This document shows, piece after piece, positions 22,893-31,676 of a stretch of DNA of 64,000 nucleotides. The notes beneath the pieces were generated by a model. That model saw only the letters and a program-made list of their open reading frames with translations, had not been told where the DNA came from and did no database searches. Location of the stretch: positions 1 through 64,000 of the forward strand of contig NZ_BOON01000035.1 in the NCBI RefSeq assembly GCF_016863255.1. Direction: 5' to 3'. The position numbers and the translations under genes were made by a program. Origin of the DNA: Planosporangium mesophilum (GTDB lineage: Bacteria > Actinomycetota > Actinomycetes > Mycobacteriales > Micromonosporaceae). Every line of letters starts with the position of its first letter. Within the stretch, counting starts at the first letter, position 1.

Positions 22893-24539
22893 ATGACCGT
22901 TCTCAGTCGCATCGCCAGGCGGGTGTTCGGCCTGCCGGCGCCGAGCGCCCGGCGGGTACACGTCCACCCGAGCGTCGAGGTGCCGATGCGAGACGGCGTC
23001 GTCCTGCGGGCCCACCACTACGCGCCGGACGTACCGGCGGCGCCGACGGTCCTGATCCGTACCCCGTACGGGCGCGGACTCCAGCCGCGCGTACTGGCCA
23101 GAACCATTGCGGCGCAAGGGTTCCACGTACTGATCCAGTCGTGCCGGGGTACCGCCGACTCCGACGGCGTCTTCGAGCCGATGCGCCACGAGCGCGACGA
23201 CGGCCTCGACACCGTCGAATGGCTGCGCGGGCGGCCGTGGTACAGCGGCGAGCTGTGCACGTTCGGCCCGAGCTATGTCGGCTTCGTGCAGTGGGCCCTC
23301 GCCGCAGAGGCCGGCCCGGACCTGAAGGCCATGGCCACGATCGTGACGACGGCCGACTTCCGCGACTCCACGTACGCCGGTGGTGCGTTCTCCCTGGACG
23401 CCGTGCTCACCTGGGCCGCGCTGCTGAGCGCGCAGCGCGGCCCGCGCCTGGCCAACTTCGTGGAGCTGCGCCGGGGCCAGCCGAGGCTGCACCGGGGCCT
23501 GGCCCACCTGCCGCTGAGCGAGGCCGATCTGGTCACCACCGGCGAGGAGATCGCGTTCCTGCGGGCCTGGCTGGCGAGGCCGGGCGCCGAGTACTGGGAC
23601 GTGCGCGGCCACGCGACGCGACGCGCCGACGTCACGGCGGAGGTCCTGATGGTCGGCGGCTGGCACGACATCTTCCTGCCGTGGCAGCTCGACGACTACG
23701 CGGCGCTGCGGGCCGCCGGCGCCCGGCCGTACCTGACGATCGGGCCGTGGACGCACGGCAGCTTCGATCTGGTCCGCCATTCGGTAGCCGAGTCGGTCGC
23801 CTGGTTCCGCGCCCACACCGGAGACCGGAACGTGCCACCACGCCGCGCCCCGGTATGCGTACACGTGGGCGGGGTCGACCGGTGGTGGGAGCTCGACGAC
23901 TGGCCGCCGGACGGCGCCCGTACCCGGGACTGGTTCTTGTGGCCCGGTGGACGGCTCGGGGCCTGGCCGGCAGGGGCGGCGACAACCCCGGATGTGGCGC
24001 CGGCGCGGTTCCGGTACGACCCGGCCGATCCGACGCCGTCGGTGGGGGGCCCGCGCCTGGTGGCCCAGGCTGCGGGCCGGCTGGACAACCGCGGCCTGGA
24101 GGCGCGGCCGGACGTGCTGACGTTCAGCAGCGCGCCGCTGTCGCGGCCGGTCACGGTTCTGGGGTCGGTGGCGGCGACGGTTCACGCCCGCGCCACCGGG
24201 GAACACTTCGACCTGTTCGTCAGGCTGTGCGACGTCACTCCGGACGGTCGGTCGTGGAACGTGTGCGACGGGCTGGTACGCGTCGCGCCGGGCCGGTTCC
24301 CGGCAGGCGGCTCCGGCGTCCGGCCGGTTCGGGTCGACCTGTGGCCGGCGGCGCACCGGTTCGAGGCCGGACACCGGGTCCGGGTCCAGGTCAGCGGGGG
24401 AGCCCACCCACGGTTCGCCAGGAACACGGGTACGGGTGAGCCGATCGCCACGGCGACCCGGCTGCTGCCCGTCGAGGTCGAGGTGTTCGCCGACGCACGG
24501 CACCCGTCGGCGCTGCACCTGACCCAGGTTTCGGGGTGA
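22893..24539 (+). CDS. CocE/NonD-family alpha/beta hydrolase
   Basis: A 548-residue enzyme of the X-Pro dipeptidyl-peptidase S15/CocE family. The nucleophile is Ser127 in GPSYVG, a DSDGVFE-like cap region precedes it, a WTHGSF block supplies the likely catalytic histidine, and the C-terminal 200 residues form the jelly-roll domain (from VLTFSSAPLSRPVTVLG onward). These enzymes hydrolyse acyl or amide bonds; the substrate is unknown. No signal peptide is evident. A strong hairpin terminator follows the stop. Confidence 0.88.
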   Translation: MTVLSRIARRVFGLPAPSARRVHVHPSVEVPMRDGVVLRAHHYAPDVPAAPTVLIRTPYGRGLQPRVLARTIAAQGFHVLIQSCRGTADSDGVFEPMRHERDDGLDTVEWLRGRPWYSGELCTFGPSYVGFVQWALAAEAGPDLKAMATIVTTADFRDSTYAGGAFSLDAVLTWAALLSAQRGPRLANFVELRRGQPRLHRGLAHLPLSEADLVTTGEEIAFLRAWLARPGAEYWDVRGHATRRADVTAEVLMVGGWHDIFLPWQLDDYAALRAAGARPYLTIGPWTHGSFDLVRHSVAESVAWFRAHTGDRNVPPRRAPVCVHVGGVDRWWELDDWPPDGARTRDWFLWPGGRLGAWPAGAATTPDVAPARFRYDPADPTPSVGGPRLVAQAAGRLDNRGLEARPDVLTFSSAPLSRPVTVLGSVAATVHARATGEHFDLFVRLCDVTPDGRSWNVCDGLVRVAPGRFPAGGSGVRPVRVDLWPAAHRFEAGHRVRVQVSGGAHPRFARNTGTGEPIATATRLLPVEVEVFADARHPSALHLTQVSG

Positions 24540-24545
24540 ACGACG

Positions 24546-24583
24546 GCGAGGGCCGCACCGGGACATTCCGGTGCGGCCCTCGC
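24546..24583. terminator. Bidirectional hairpin terminator
   Basis: A perfect 16-bp stem (24546-24561 with 24568-24583) and a 6-base loop between the convergent CocE-like and SRPBCC genes. There is no T-run, as is common in this genome. Confidence 0.75.
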
Positions 24584-24599
24584 TCGCCGTACGCGTTCG

Positions 24600-25061
24600 T
24601 TACGGCACGGGCCGGCCGACGTCGCCGCGCCAGCCGCCCGTCTCGCGCTCACGGGCCTCGATGTACTCCCGGAACCGTTTCATGTCGCCCTTGATCCGCG
24701 CGTCGACGATGCCCGTCTTGTCGCCGACCTGCTCGACGAAGCCGTTCGGCTCGATCTCCATCTGCGCGGTGACTCTCGTGTGGCTGTCGTCCAGGCGGTG
24801 GAACGTGACGACGCCCGCGTGCCGTGGTCCGTCCACGGAGGTCCAGGCGACCCGCTCGTCCGGGTGCTGCTCGGTGATCTGCGCGTCGAACTCGCGATGC
24901 ACACCCGCTATGTCGATCACCCAGTGCAGTCGGGTGTCGTCGAGTTGGCGTACCTCGGTGACACCCTCCATGAACTGCGGGAACTGCTCGAACTGTGTCC
25001 ACTGGTTGTAGGCGGTACGCACCGGCACCGCGACGTCGACAGATTCGACGACCGTACTCAT
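24600..25061 (-). CDS. SRPBCC (polyketide cyclase/dehydrase-like) protein
   Basis: A 153-residue protein with a START/Bet v1-like pattern: an N-terminal VDVAVPVRTAYNQWTQFEQF segment, a central DGPRHAGVVTFHRLDD strand pair and a long C-terminal helix (GDMKRFREYIEARE). The ATG at 25061 has AAGGAG upstream; an earlier Met lacks one. Such proteins bind small hydrophobic ligands, often under stress control. The ligand is unknown. Confidence 0.82.
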   Translation of the reverse strand: MSTVVESVDVAVPVRTAYNQWTQFEQFPQFMEGVTEVRQLDDTRLHWVIDIAGVHREFDAQITEQHPDERVAWTSVDGPRHAGVVTFHRLDDSHTRVTAQMEIEPNGFVEQVGDKTGIVDARIKGDMKRFREYIEARERETGGWRGDVGRPVP

Positions 25062-25389
25062 ACCTACTCCTTCCTGGAGGCTCGTTCTCCTCAATGGCTA
25101 CCCGATCTGCCGGCGGCGGAAACCCATCTCATCGACCCGCTCTTGTCGGGGACGGGGCACGGCCATAGGCTGCCGGAGACGTGTGAGCGGGGTCCCATTC
25201 GCCGGTATTGATGCGCCTATTTGAACTCGGGCACCCGCCGAAACGTCTGTATGGGCAGGAAGCGACGACCGTCCCGCGTTCGTACGCGGCGGCCGACGGA
25301 CCGAAAAGGTCGAAGGTGGCTCAACCACATAGGTTGGTCTCGAGCGCCCGGCGTCACCCTCGTGGGCCGCTGGCAACGGAAGGGGTTTC
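25062..25389. other. Divergent intergenic region
   Basis: About 330 bases between the SRPBCC gene (minus) and the MHYT gene (plus). It should hold both promoters. I see no repeat, hairpin or small gene I can support. Confidence 0.4.
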
Positions 25390-26274
25390 GTGGCGGAGGT
25401 TCATCACTTCGCGTTCGGGTGGATCAACCCGACGTTGGCGTACGTCATGTCGTTCATGGGTTCGCTGCTCGGCCTCATGCTCGCGGCCCGGGCGCGCGAC
25501 GTGAGCGGTGTGGCCCGGGCCCGGTGGCTCGCCCTGGCGGCCGTCGCCATCGGCGGCACCGGCATCTGGCTCATGCACTTCATGGCGATGGTCGGTTTCG
25601 ACGTACCGTCCACGGTGGTGCGTTACGACGTGCCGAAGACGGTGTTGAGCGTGGTCCTCGCCGTGGTGATCGTCGGCCTCGGCCTGTTCATCGTCGGCAT
25701 GGGCCGTCCCCGGGTGTGGAAGCTGCTCATCGGTGGTCCGATCACCGGCCTCGGGGTCGCCGCCATGCACTACACCGGCATGGCCGCGATGAACATGGGC
25801 GGCGTCGTCACGTACGACCGCACGAAGGTCATCCTGTCGATCGTGATCGCGGTCGTCGCGGCCACCGTCGCGCTGTGGTTCGCGCTCGTCATCCGGGCCG
25901 CGTCCGCCAAGGTCGGCGCCGCCGCGCTGATGGGTGCCGCGGTGTGCAGCATGCACTACGTCGGCATGTCGGCGATCCAGGTCAGGCTGGCCCCGGAGAC
26001 CGCGGTGATCGAGGGCGTCAGCCCCCTCGTACTGCTGCTGCCGATCAGCATCCTGGCGTGCGTCGTCATCGCCGTCCTCGCGTACGCGACGGTCGGGTTC
26101 TCCACCGACCGCGCGGACGACGACGTGATCGCCCCCGCGACCGCGGACGGGGCCCCGGGCGCGACCCCGAACGGGATTCCCGGCCAGCGCTCCGGTGCGC
26201 CTGCCGGGCAGTTCGCCGGCCGGTTGCCGACCGCCGCCGGGCTGATGACCCCGCGCCCGGGCCGCGACCGCTGA
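25390..26274 (+). CDS. MHYT-domain seven-helix membrane protein
   Basis: A 294-residue integral membrane protein with about seven hydrophobic helices in the first 240 residues. The repeated signature is present three times: LMHFMAM, MHYTGMAAM and MHYVGMSAI. MHYT domains are predicted to bind copper and sense oxygen, CO or NO; no signalling output domain is fused here, only a Pro/Gly-rich cytoplasmic tail. The GTG at 25390 is used. It might act with a separate partner such as the diguanylate cyclase at 35856-37868, but nothing in the sequence proves this. Confidence 0.85.
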   Translation: MAEVHHFAFGWINPTLAYVMSFMGSLLGLMLAARARDVSGVARARWLALAAVAIGGTGIWLMHFMAMVGFDVPSTVVRYDVPKTVLSVVLAVVIVGLGLFIVGMGRPRVWKLLIGGPITGLGVAAMHYTGMAAMNMGGVVTYDRTKVILSIVIAVVAATVALWFALVIRAASAKVGAAALMGAAVCSMHYVGMSAIQVRLAPETAVIEGVSPLVLLLPISILACVVIAVLAYATVGFSTDRADDDVIAPATADGAPGATPNGIPGQRSGAPAGQFAGRLPTAAGLMTPRPGRDR

Positions 26275-26283
26275 CCTCGGATA

Positions 26284-26325
26284 GCGAAAAAGGGGGCCCC
26301 GGACCGGGGCCCCCCTTTTTTTCGC
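26284..26325. terminator. Bidirectional terminator with A/T tracts
   Basis: A GC-rich inverted repeat (GGGGGCCCCGG A CCGGGGCCCCC) flanked by an A-run on the left and a T-run on the right. It is a classic factor-independent terminator for both the MHYT gene and the convergent ABC permease gene. Confidence 0.9.
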
Positions 26326-26326
26326 G

Positions 26327-27178
26327 TCAGCTCGTCACGTCACGCCCGGCGAAGCGGGCCCAGGCGGCCGTCCAGAAGACCAGCGCGTACGCCCCGGCGA
26401 CCAGCGCGCCCTGGCCGGTGCCCGACCACGACACCGGGTCGCGCAGCAGGTCGCCGTAGTTCATCCAGTAGTGCGTCAGCAGGTACGGGTGCAGCCAGCT
26501 CAGCTGCGGGATCGAGTCCAGGACGAAGCTGAGCACGTTGACGATCAGGATCGCGACGGTCGCCCCGATCGGCTGCTCGGTCAGCGTCGACACGAACAGC
26601 CCGATCGCCCCGAGCGCTGCCAGGCCGCAGGCGATGTAGACGCAGACGCCGAGCAGCCGCAGCACCCCGTCGGCGAACGACAGTTGGGTACCGGAGAGCG
26701 TCGTGACCGGGCCACCGCCGAACAGCGCCAGGCCGAGCAGCGCGCCGACTGCGGCGACCAGCAGGGTCGCGGTCAGTGCGAAGATCACAATCGCGGTGTA
26801 CTTGACCGCGAGCATCCGGACCCGTTCGACCGGGACGGTCAGCAGGTAACGCAGCGTACCCAGGTTGGCCTCGCCCGCGATCGCGTCGGCGGAGATCGCC
26901 GCCACGGCGAGCGGCAGGAACAGCGGTAGTTCGACGGTGAGCGCGGCGAGCGCCACGAACAGGCCGTTGCTGGTGATCGAGGCGAAGAAGTTCGGCCCCT
27001 CGCCTCCGCCGCCCGGTGGCGAGACCTTGACCGCGATCGCGATGATCGTCGGTACGACGGCGAGGATGGCCAGCCCGGCCCAGTTGCGGCGCCGTCCGAA
27101 GATCAGCCACAGCTCGGAGCGCAGCAGCCGGGTACTGGGACGGCGGACCGGTACGACCGGTGCCTCAACCACTGACAT
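26327..27178 (-). CDS. ABC-2 type transporter permease
   Basis: A 283-residue membrane protein with six hydrophobic segments and a large extracytoplasmic loop (SPPGGGGEGPNFFASIT) after the first. The GEANLGTLRYLLTVPVERVRML segment is the usual ABC-2 cytoplasmic coupling region. It overlaps the ATPase gene by 14 bases, so the two form one exporter. The substrate is unknown. The adjacent LolA-like gene suggests a link to envelope lipid or lipoprotein homeostasis. Confidence 0.88.
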   Translation of the reverse strand: MSVVEAPVVPVRRPSTRLLRSELWLIFGRRRNWAGLAILAVVPTIIAIAVKVSPPGGGGEGPNFFASITSNGLFVALAALTVELPLFLPLAVAAISADAIAGEANLGTLRYLLTVPVERVRMLAVKYTAIVIFALTATLLVAAVGALLGLALFGGGPVTTLSGTQLSFADGVLRLLGVCVYIACGLAALGAIGLFVSTLTEQPIGATVAILIVNVLSFVLDSIPQLSWLHPYLLTHYWMNYGDLLRDPVSWSGTGQGALVAGAYALVFWTAAWARFAGRDVTS

Positions 27179-28151
27179 CGAAGCCCTCCCCGGTCAGGGA
27201 CACGAACATCTCCTCCAGATCCGGCGCGACCACGGCGAACCCGCGTACCGGCACGTCGTGGCGTACCAGCTCGGCCACGATCTTCTCCGGCGCCAGCCGG
27301 CCCAGCGGCGCTGTGGCGGTCTCCGTCGCCGTCTCCACCCCGGACATGCCCAGCTCGCGCAGGACCCGGGCGGCCGCCTCGGGCCGGTCGGTCTCCACCC
27401 GTACCCGGGGAACGGCCCCGGCGCGCAGTTCGGCCAGCGGCGCCTGCGCGACGAGCCGGCCGAGGTGCATGACGCCGACGTGGGTGCAGATCTGCTCCAC
27501 CTCGCTGAGCAGGTGGGTGGAGAGCAGGATCGTGGCGCCCTCGGCGGCGAGGTGGGTGAGCAGGGCCCGCACCTCGCGGGTGCCCTGCGGGTCCAGCCCG
27601 TTGGTGGGCTCGTCGAGGATCAACAGTTCGCGCGGGGCGAGCAGGGCGGCCGCCAGCGCGAGCCGCTGACGCATGCCCAGTGAGTACGCCCGGTAGCGCT
27701 TGCCCGCCGCGGCGAGCAGCCCGACCCGGTCGAGCGCCGCGTCGACCCGCCGCCGGGCCGTACCCGGTTCGGCGGTCCGGTCGGCGGCGTCCAGCCGCAG
27801 CAGGTTGGCCCGGCCCGACAGGTACGGGTGGAACGCCGGCCCCTCGACGAGCGCGCCGACCCCGGGGAGTACCCGAGCCGCCGCCTGCGGCATCGGCTGG
27901 CCGAGCAGGCTGTGGGAGCCGGCGGTGGGCCGGATGAGGCCGAGCAGCAGCCGGATCGTCGTGGTCTTGCCCGAGCCGTTGGGGCCGAGGAAGCCGTAGA
28001 CCGATCCGCGCGGTACGGCCAGGTCGATGCCGTCGACCGCGACCTGCCGGCGGAACCGTTTGGTCAGGCCGGTGGACTCGACCGCCAAGGACCCGGCCGG
28101 CTGGCCGGGTCCAGAGGTGGTGGTGGCGGTCGCTGTGGCGGGGGCGGTCAC
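27165..28151 (-). CDS. ABC transporter ATPase
   Basis: A 328-residue ATPase with Walker A GPNGSGKTT, signature LGMRQRLALA (in place of LSGGQ, as usual for the ABC-2 antibiotic/lipid exporter type), Walker B LLILDEPTNG and switch histidine in LLSTHLL. The last 100 residues are the C-terminal domain of this exporter type. The gene overlaps the LolA-like gene by four bases and the permease gene by 14, so lolA-like, ATPase and permease are one operon. Confidence 0.93.
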   Translation of the reverse strand: MTAPATATATTTSGPGQPAGSLAVESTGLTKRFRRQVAVDGIDLAVPRGSVYGFLGPNGSGKTTTIRLLLGLIRPTAGSHSLLGQPMPQAAARVLPGVGALVEGPAFHPYLSGRANLLRLDAADRTAEPGTARRRVDAALDRVGLLAAAGKRYRAYSLGMRQRLALAAALLAPRELLILDEPTNGLDPQGTREVRALLTHLAAEGATILLSTHLLSEVEQICTHVGVMHLGRLVAQAPLAELRAGAVPRVRVETDRPEAAARVLRELGMSGVETATETATAPLGRLAPEKIVAELVRHDVPVRGFAVVAPDLEEMFVSLTGEGFDVSG

Positions 28152-29404
28152 TTCGCCCCTGCCTGAGCCGCGGCCTGGTACAGCATCGCGGGCGGCACCG
28201 CGCCGGCCAGTACCCGGCCGTCGTCGGTGAACAGCACGTTGAACAGCCTGCTGCTCAGCAGGTGGCCGCTGCCCCAGGGGCCGCTGACCGCGGGCAGGTT
28301 CTGGATCGAGAAGCCGGGCCTACCGCTCGGGCTCGCCTGCGGAGTGGCGGTGGCCTGCGGCGGGATCTTCTTGATCACTATGCTCGTCCAGCCCTTGCCG
28401 ACGACCGTCGGCTGCTGCTGCTGCATGCCGTGCGGCTTGTGCGGCTTGGCCTCCTTGACGGTCGCGCCCGCCGGCGGCGTGAAGTTGAACTGCGCCGGGT
28501 TCGGCTGCGCGAAGTTGACCTGGGTGAACGCCAACTCGAAGGCCGGGTTGGTGTACCTCTTCGCGAAGATCTGGACCCGCAGCGGCACCTTCTTCTGCGC
28601 GTCGACGGCCAGCGTGACCCGGTCGACGAGGGACCTCGCGTCGCGTGGGCTCAGCATCAGTTCGTTGGCGGCGCGGCCGGCGACCCGGACCCCGCTGCGC
28701 GTCGAGATGTTCGTGTACGGGTCGAGCTTGGCAATGATCGTGTTGGAGAGCTCCTGCGGCGTCATCGCCGTCGCGCTGGCCGAAGGAGTCCCGCTCGGAG
28801 TCAGGCTCAGGCTCGGCGTCTCGCTCGCACTCTCGGATCCGCTGGGGCTCGGGGTCTGGACGTTCGCGGCCCCGGTCGTACTGACGGATCCGCCCGGGCT
28901 CGGACTCTCGCCGGCGCCCGACTCGCTCGGCGACGGGCTCGGGGTCAGGCTCGGGGTGGCGGACGCCCCGGCCCCGCCGGGCAGCGTCATGTGCGTCGCG
29001 GTGTTCTTCTGGCTGTCCCACACCCACAGGTCCTTGCCGTTGCGGATGACGTCGGTCTCACCGAGCGTGGTGACCAGCGCGATCCGTGACCGGTTCGGTC
29101 CGGCGTACCAGACCCGCAGCGTGTGGGAGCCGGCGAGCAGGGACCGCAGGTTCGAGCCGCCGCCGCTCGGGCTGGGCATCGCGGGTAGGCCGAGGTCGGC
29201 CCGTTCCACGAGGGTGCCGGAGACCGGCTGGCTGCGGGCGTTCTGTATGTCGGTCAGCAGCTGGGCTGCCGAGGACGTGGGCGGGCTGGTGGTCTGGGCT
29301 GAAGCGGTGAGGGTACGGGCTGACGCACCGCCACCGATCATCGCCACGAAAACAGCGACCGCCACTGCCCAGCGCAGCGCCGGTCGAGACGTGAAGATCG
29401 ACAT
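28148..29404 (-). CDS. LolA/RseB-fold secreted protein, paralogue 1
   Basis: A 418-residue protein with a Sec signal peptide (hydrophobic WAVAVAVFVAMIGGGASA). The mature part follows the LolA-like outline: SSAAQLLTDIQNARSQPVSG, LRVWYAGPNRSRIALV, GETDVIRNGKDLWVWDSQKN and a C-terminal LFTDDGRVLAGAVPPAMLY block. A Ser/Pro/Thr-rich low-complexity stretch of about 80 residues (about 145-225) interrupts the fold. The paralogue at 31677-32753 lacks most of it. In a monoderm, such proteins probably sense or carry lipids at the outer face of the membrane. AGGAGG lies upstream of the ATG. GCTGAGA repeats start 39 bp upstream. Confidence 0.8.
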   Translation of the reverse strand: MSIFTSRPALRWAVAVAVFVAMIGGGASARTLTASAQTTSPPTSSAAQLLTDIQNARSQPVSGTLVERADLGLPAMPSPSGGGSNLRSLLAGSHTLRVWYAGPNRSRIALVTTLGETDVIRNGKDLWVWDSQKNTATHMTLPGGAGASATPSLTPSPSPSESGAGESPSPGGSVSTTGAANVQTPSPSGSESASETPSLSLTPSGTPSASATAMTPQELSNTIIAKLDPYTNISTRSGVRVAGRAANELMLSPRDARSLVDRVTLAVDAQKKVPLRVQIFAKRYTNPAFELAFTQVNFAQPNPAQFNFTPPAGATVKEAKPHKPHGMQQQQPTVVGKGWTSIVIKKIPPQATATPQASPSGRPGFSIQNLPAVSGPWGSGHLLSSRLFNVLFTDDGRVLAGAVPPAMLYQAAAQAGAK

Positions 29405-29442
29405 CGGTTATCTACCTCCTAGGACCATGCTGCTGCCAGGCC

Positions 29443-29525
29443 GCTGTGAGGTGGCTGAGAGCTCGCCGTGTTCGCTGAGAACCGGCTGAGAGGAGCGCTT
29501 GGAGTCCGCTGAGAGGTGACTGAGA
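29443..29525. promoter_or_regulatory. Three pairs of GCTGAGA-type direct repeats
   Basis: Repeat units start at 29443 (GCTGTGA), 29454, 29474, 29485, 29508 and 29519 (ACTGAGA). Within each of the three pairs the spacing is exactly 11 bp, the geometry bound by OmpR-family response regulators. They fill the space between the divergent LolA-like and response regulator genes. Confidence 0.75.
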
Positions 29526-29567
29526 GCCGCTACCGCCGCGCTGGCGCCGTCATGACACCCTGAGACA

Positions 29568-30227
29568 ATGCGGTTGCTCGTGGTGGAGGACGAGGCGCGA
29601 CTGGCCAACGCCCTTCAGCGTGGCCTGGCCGCCGAGGGCTTCGCCGTCGACATCGCGTCCGACGGTCCGCGGGGCCTCGAACTCGCCCGCCACGGCGAGT
29701 ACGACGCGATGATCCTGGACGTGATGCTGCCCGGCCTTTCGGGCTACCAGTTGGTACGGGTACTGCGCGCCGAACGCAACTGGCTTCCGGTCCTCATGCT
29801 GTCCGCCAAGGACGGCGAGTACGACCAGGCCGACGGGCTGGACTGCGGCGCCGACGACTACCTGACCAAGCCGTTCTCGTACGTGGTGCTGCTGGCCCGG
29901 CTGCGGGCGCTGCTGCGCCGGGGCGCGCCCGAGCGCCCGGCCGTGCTCACCGTCGGGCAGCTCATGCTCGACCCCGCCGCCCGCCAGGTCATGCGCGACG
30001 GCATCGAGGTCGTGCTGACCACCCGGGAGTACGCGCTGCTGGAGTACCTGATGCGGCGCGCCGGCCGGGTCGTGTCAAAGGTCGAGCTGCTCGACCACGT
30101 GTGGGACGCCGGGGCCGACAGCGCACCGAACGTTGTCGAGGTCTACATCGGATACCTGCGGCGCAAGGTCGGCCGTGACGTCGTCGAGACGGTCCGGGGT
30201 GCCGGGTACCGGGTGGTCCCGGCTTGA
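29568..30227 (+). CDS. OmpR-family response regulator
   Basis: A 219-residue two-domain regulator. The receiver domain shows the acidic pair in VVEDEAR, the phospho-acceptor Asp in MILDVMLPG, LSAK and the DYLTKPF lysine. The winged-helix output domain ends in VVEVYIGYLRRKVGRDVVETVRGAGYRV. The gene overlaps the sensor kinase start. It is divergent from the LolA-like/ABC operon, with GCTGAGA repeats between them, so it likely controls that operon and itself. Confidence 0.95.
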   Translation: MRLLVVEDEARLANALQRGLAAEGFAVDIASDGPRGLELARHGEYDAMILDVMLPGLSGYQLVRVLRAERNWLPVLMLSAKDGEYDQADGLDCGADDYLTKPFSYVVLLARLRALLRRGAPERPAVLTVGQLMLDPAARQVMRDGIEVVLTTREYALLEYLMRRAGRVVSKVELLDHVWDAGADSAPNVVEVYIGYLRRKVGRDVVETVRGAGYRVVPA

Positions 30228-31636
30228 GGCCGAAGGCGCTGCTGAGCTTCTGGGACCGACTGAGCCTGCGCTCCCGGCTCCTGCTCATCGGCGCCGGCGG
30301 TCTCGCCGTGGGGTTCGCCCTGGGCGGGATCGTCCTGATCGCCGCGCTCCAGTACGCCCTGCAGCGCGGCGTCGACACCGACGTGCGCAGCACCGCCAGC
30401 GGCGTGGCGGACCTGGTCAACGTCAGGGCGCTGCCGCAGCCCGTACCGGTCTCCGGCGACCAGATCGTGCAGGTCGTCGACGTGCAGCACCGGGTGCGGT
30501 CGGCGTCCATCGGAGCCGACCGCCTCGTCCCGCTGCTGCGTCCGGAGGAGCTGGCCAGGGCGCGGGCGGGCAAGGGCATGAACGTCGACGGCGCCCGCGT
30601 CGGCATGGACGGTCCGCTGCGGGCCGTGGCGGTACCGGCCGGCCCGCCCGACGATCCGCAGAGCGTCATCGTGGCCCGGCCGGTGTCAAGCGTCCGCGAG
30701 AGCGTGACCGTGGTACGCACGGCGCTGCTCGTCACGTACCCGCTGCTCATCGCCGTCCTGGCGCTCTTCGCGTGGCGGGTGGTGGGCGCCGCGCTGCGCC
30801 CGGTGGAGCAGCTGCGTACTGGGGCCGAGACGATCACCGGTGGGGGTGGCAGCGACCGGCTGCCGGTACCGACCTCGCGCGACGAGATCCACCGGCTCGC
30901 GGTCACCCTCAACGACATGCTCGACCGGCTCGCCCTCGCGCGGGCCCGTCAGCGCGCGTTCGTCGCCGACGCCGCGCACGAGCTGCGCAGCCCGCTCGCC
31001 AACATGCGGACCGAGCTGGAGGTGGCGCAGCGTATCGGCGACCCGCCGAACGTGGACGGCCTGCTGGTGGACGTGGAGCGGCTCACCGGGCTGGTGGACG
31101 ATCTGCTGCTGCTGGCCCGCGCCGACGATGCCCCCGGGCCGGCGCGTACCGAGCCGGTCGAGTTGGGGGCGCTGCTGCGGGAGACGGCCGAGCGCTACGC
31201 CGCCGCCCGGGTACCCGTGACCGTGGCCGGCGGGTCTCCGCAGTGGACCTCCGGTGATCCGCAGGCGCTGCGGCACGTACTGAGCAATCTGGTCGACAAC
31301 GCGGTCCGCCACGCCGCGTCGCGGGTGACGCTCGCCGTCGTACCGGGCGGGTTCACCGTCATCGACGACGGCCCCGGCATCCCGGCCGCCGACCGCGCGC
31401 GCGTCTTCGAGCGGTTCACCCGCCTCGACGACGCCCGGGCCCGGGACGCCGGCGGGGCGGGGCTGGGGCTGGCCATCGTGCAGGAGCTGGTACGCCGGCA
31501 CGGCGGCACGGTCACCCTCGCCGACGCCAATCCGGGAGTACGGGCCCGGGTCCGGCTGCCGGTGCTTCCCAGCAAGGTTCCCCTGCCACCGCAGCCCGTC
31601 AGTGGTACGTCAGGCACCCATGGGCGAGAGCCGTAG
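30224..31636 (+). CDS. Sensor histidine kinase
   Basis: A 470-residue kinase starting at TTG 30224, overlapping the regulator stop. Two transmembrane helices (about residues 20-45 and 165-185) enclose an extracytoplasmic sensor of about 120 residues. A HAMP domain follows (RVVGAALRPVEQLRTGAETI), then the HisKA domain with the phospho-acceptor in DAAHELRSPLANM, and HATPase boxes NLVDNAVRHA, DDGPGIP and GAGLGLAIVQELVRRHGG. The sensed cue is unknown; the genomic setting suggests envelope state. Confidence 0.95.
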   Translation: MRPKALLSFWDRLSLRSRLLLIGAGGLAVGFALGGIVLIAALQYALQRGVDTDVRSTASGVADLVNVRALPQPVPVSGDQIVQVVDVQHRVRSASIGADRLVPLLRPEELARARAGKGMNVDGARVGMDGPLRAVAVPAGPPDDPQSVIVARPVSSVRESVTVVRTALLVTYPLLIAVLALFAWRVVGAALRPVEQLRTGAETITGGGGSDRLPVPTSRDEIHRLAVTLNDMLDRLALARARQRAFVADAAHELRSPLANMRTELEVAQRIGDPPNVDGLLVDVERLTGLVDDLLLLARADDAPGPARTEPVELGALLRETAERYAAARVPVTVAGGSPQWTSGDPQALRHVLSNLVDNAVRHAASRVTLAVVPGGFTVIDDGPGIPAADRARVFERFTRLDDARARDAGGAGLGLAIVQELVRRHGGTVTLADANPGVRARVRLPVLPSKVPLPPQPVSGTSGTHGREP

Positions 31637-31653
31637 GTGCCTGACGTACCACT
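31601..31653. terminator. 18-bp hairpin across the kinase stop codon
   Basis: A perfect 18-bp stem (31601-31618 with 31636-31653) with a 17-base loop. The left arm is coding and the stop codon reaches into the right arm. It separates the kinase from the convergent LolA-like paralogue gene. Confidence 0.75.
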
Positions 31654-31676
31654 CACAAGGATTTTGTCGGCCGTGG

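Noticed and set aside
22845-24566. Minus-strand open frame of 573 codons opposite the CocE-like gene
   Set aside because: Arg-rich translation with no motif; the plus-strand gene has catalytic motifs and a proper start.
29568-31636. Assigning the two-component system to a named pair such as CseBC or MtrAB
   Set aside because: The domains are generic OmpR/HAMP-HisKA. The neighbours do not match those named systems, so no symbol was given.
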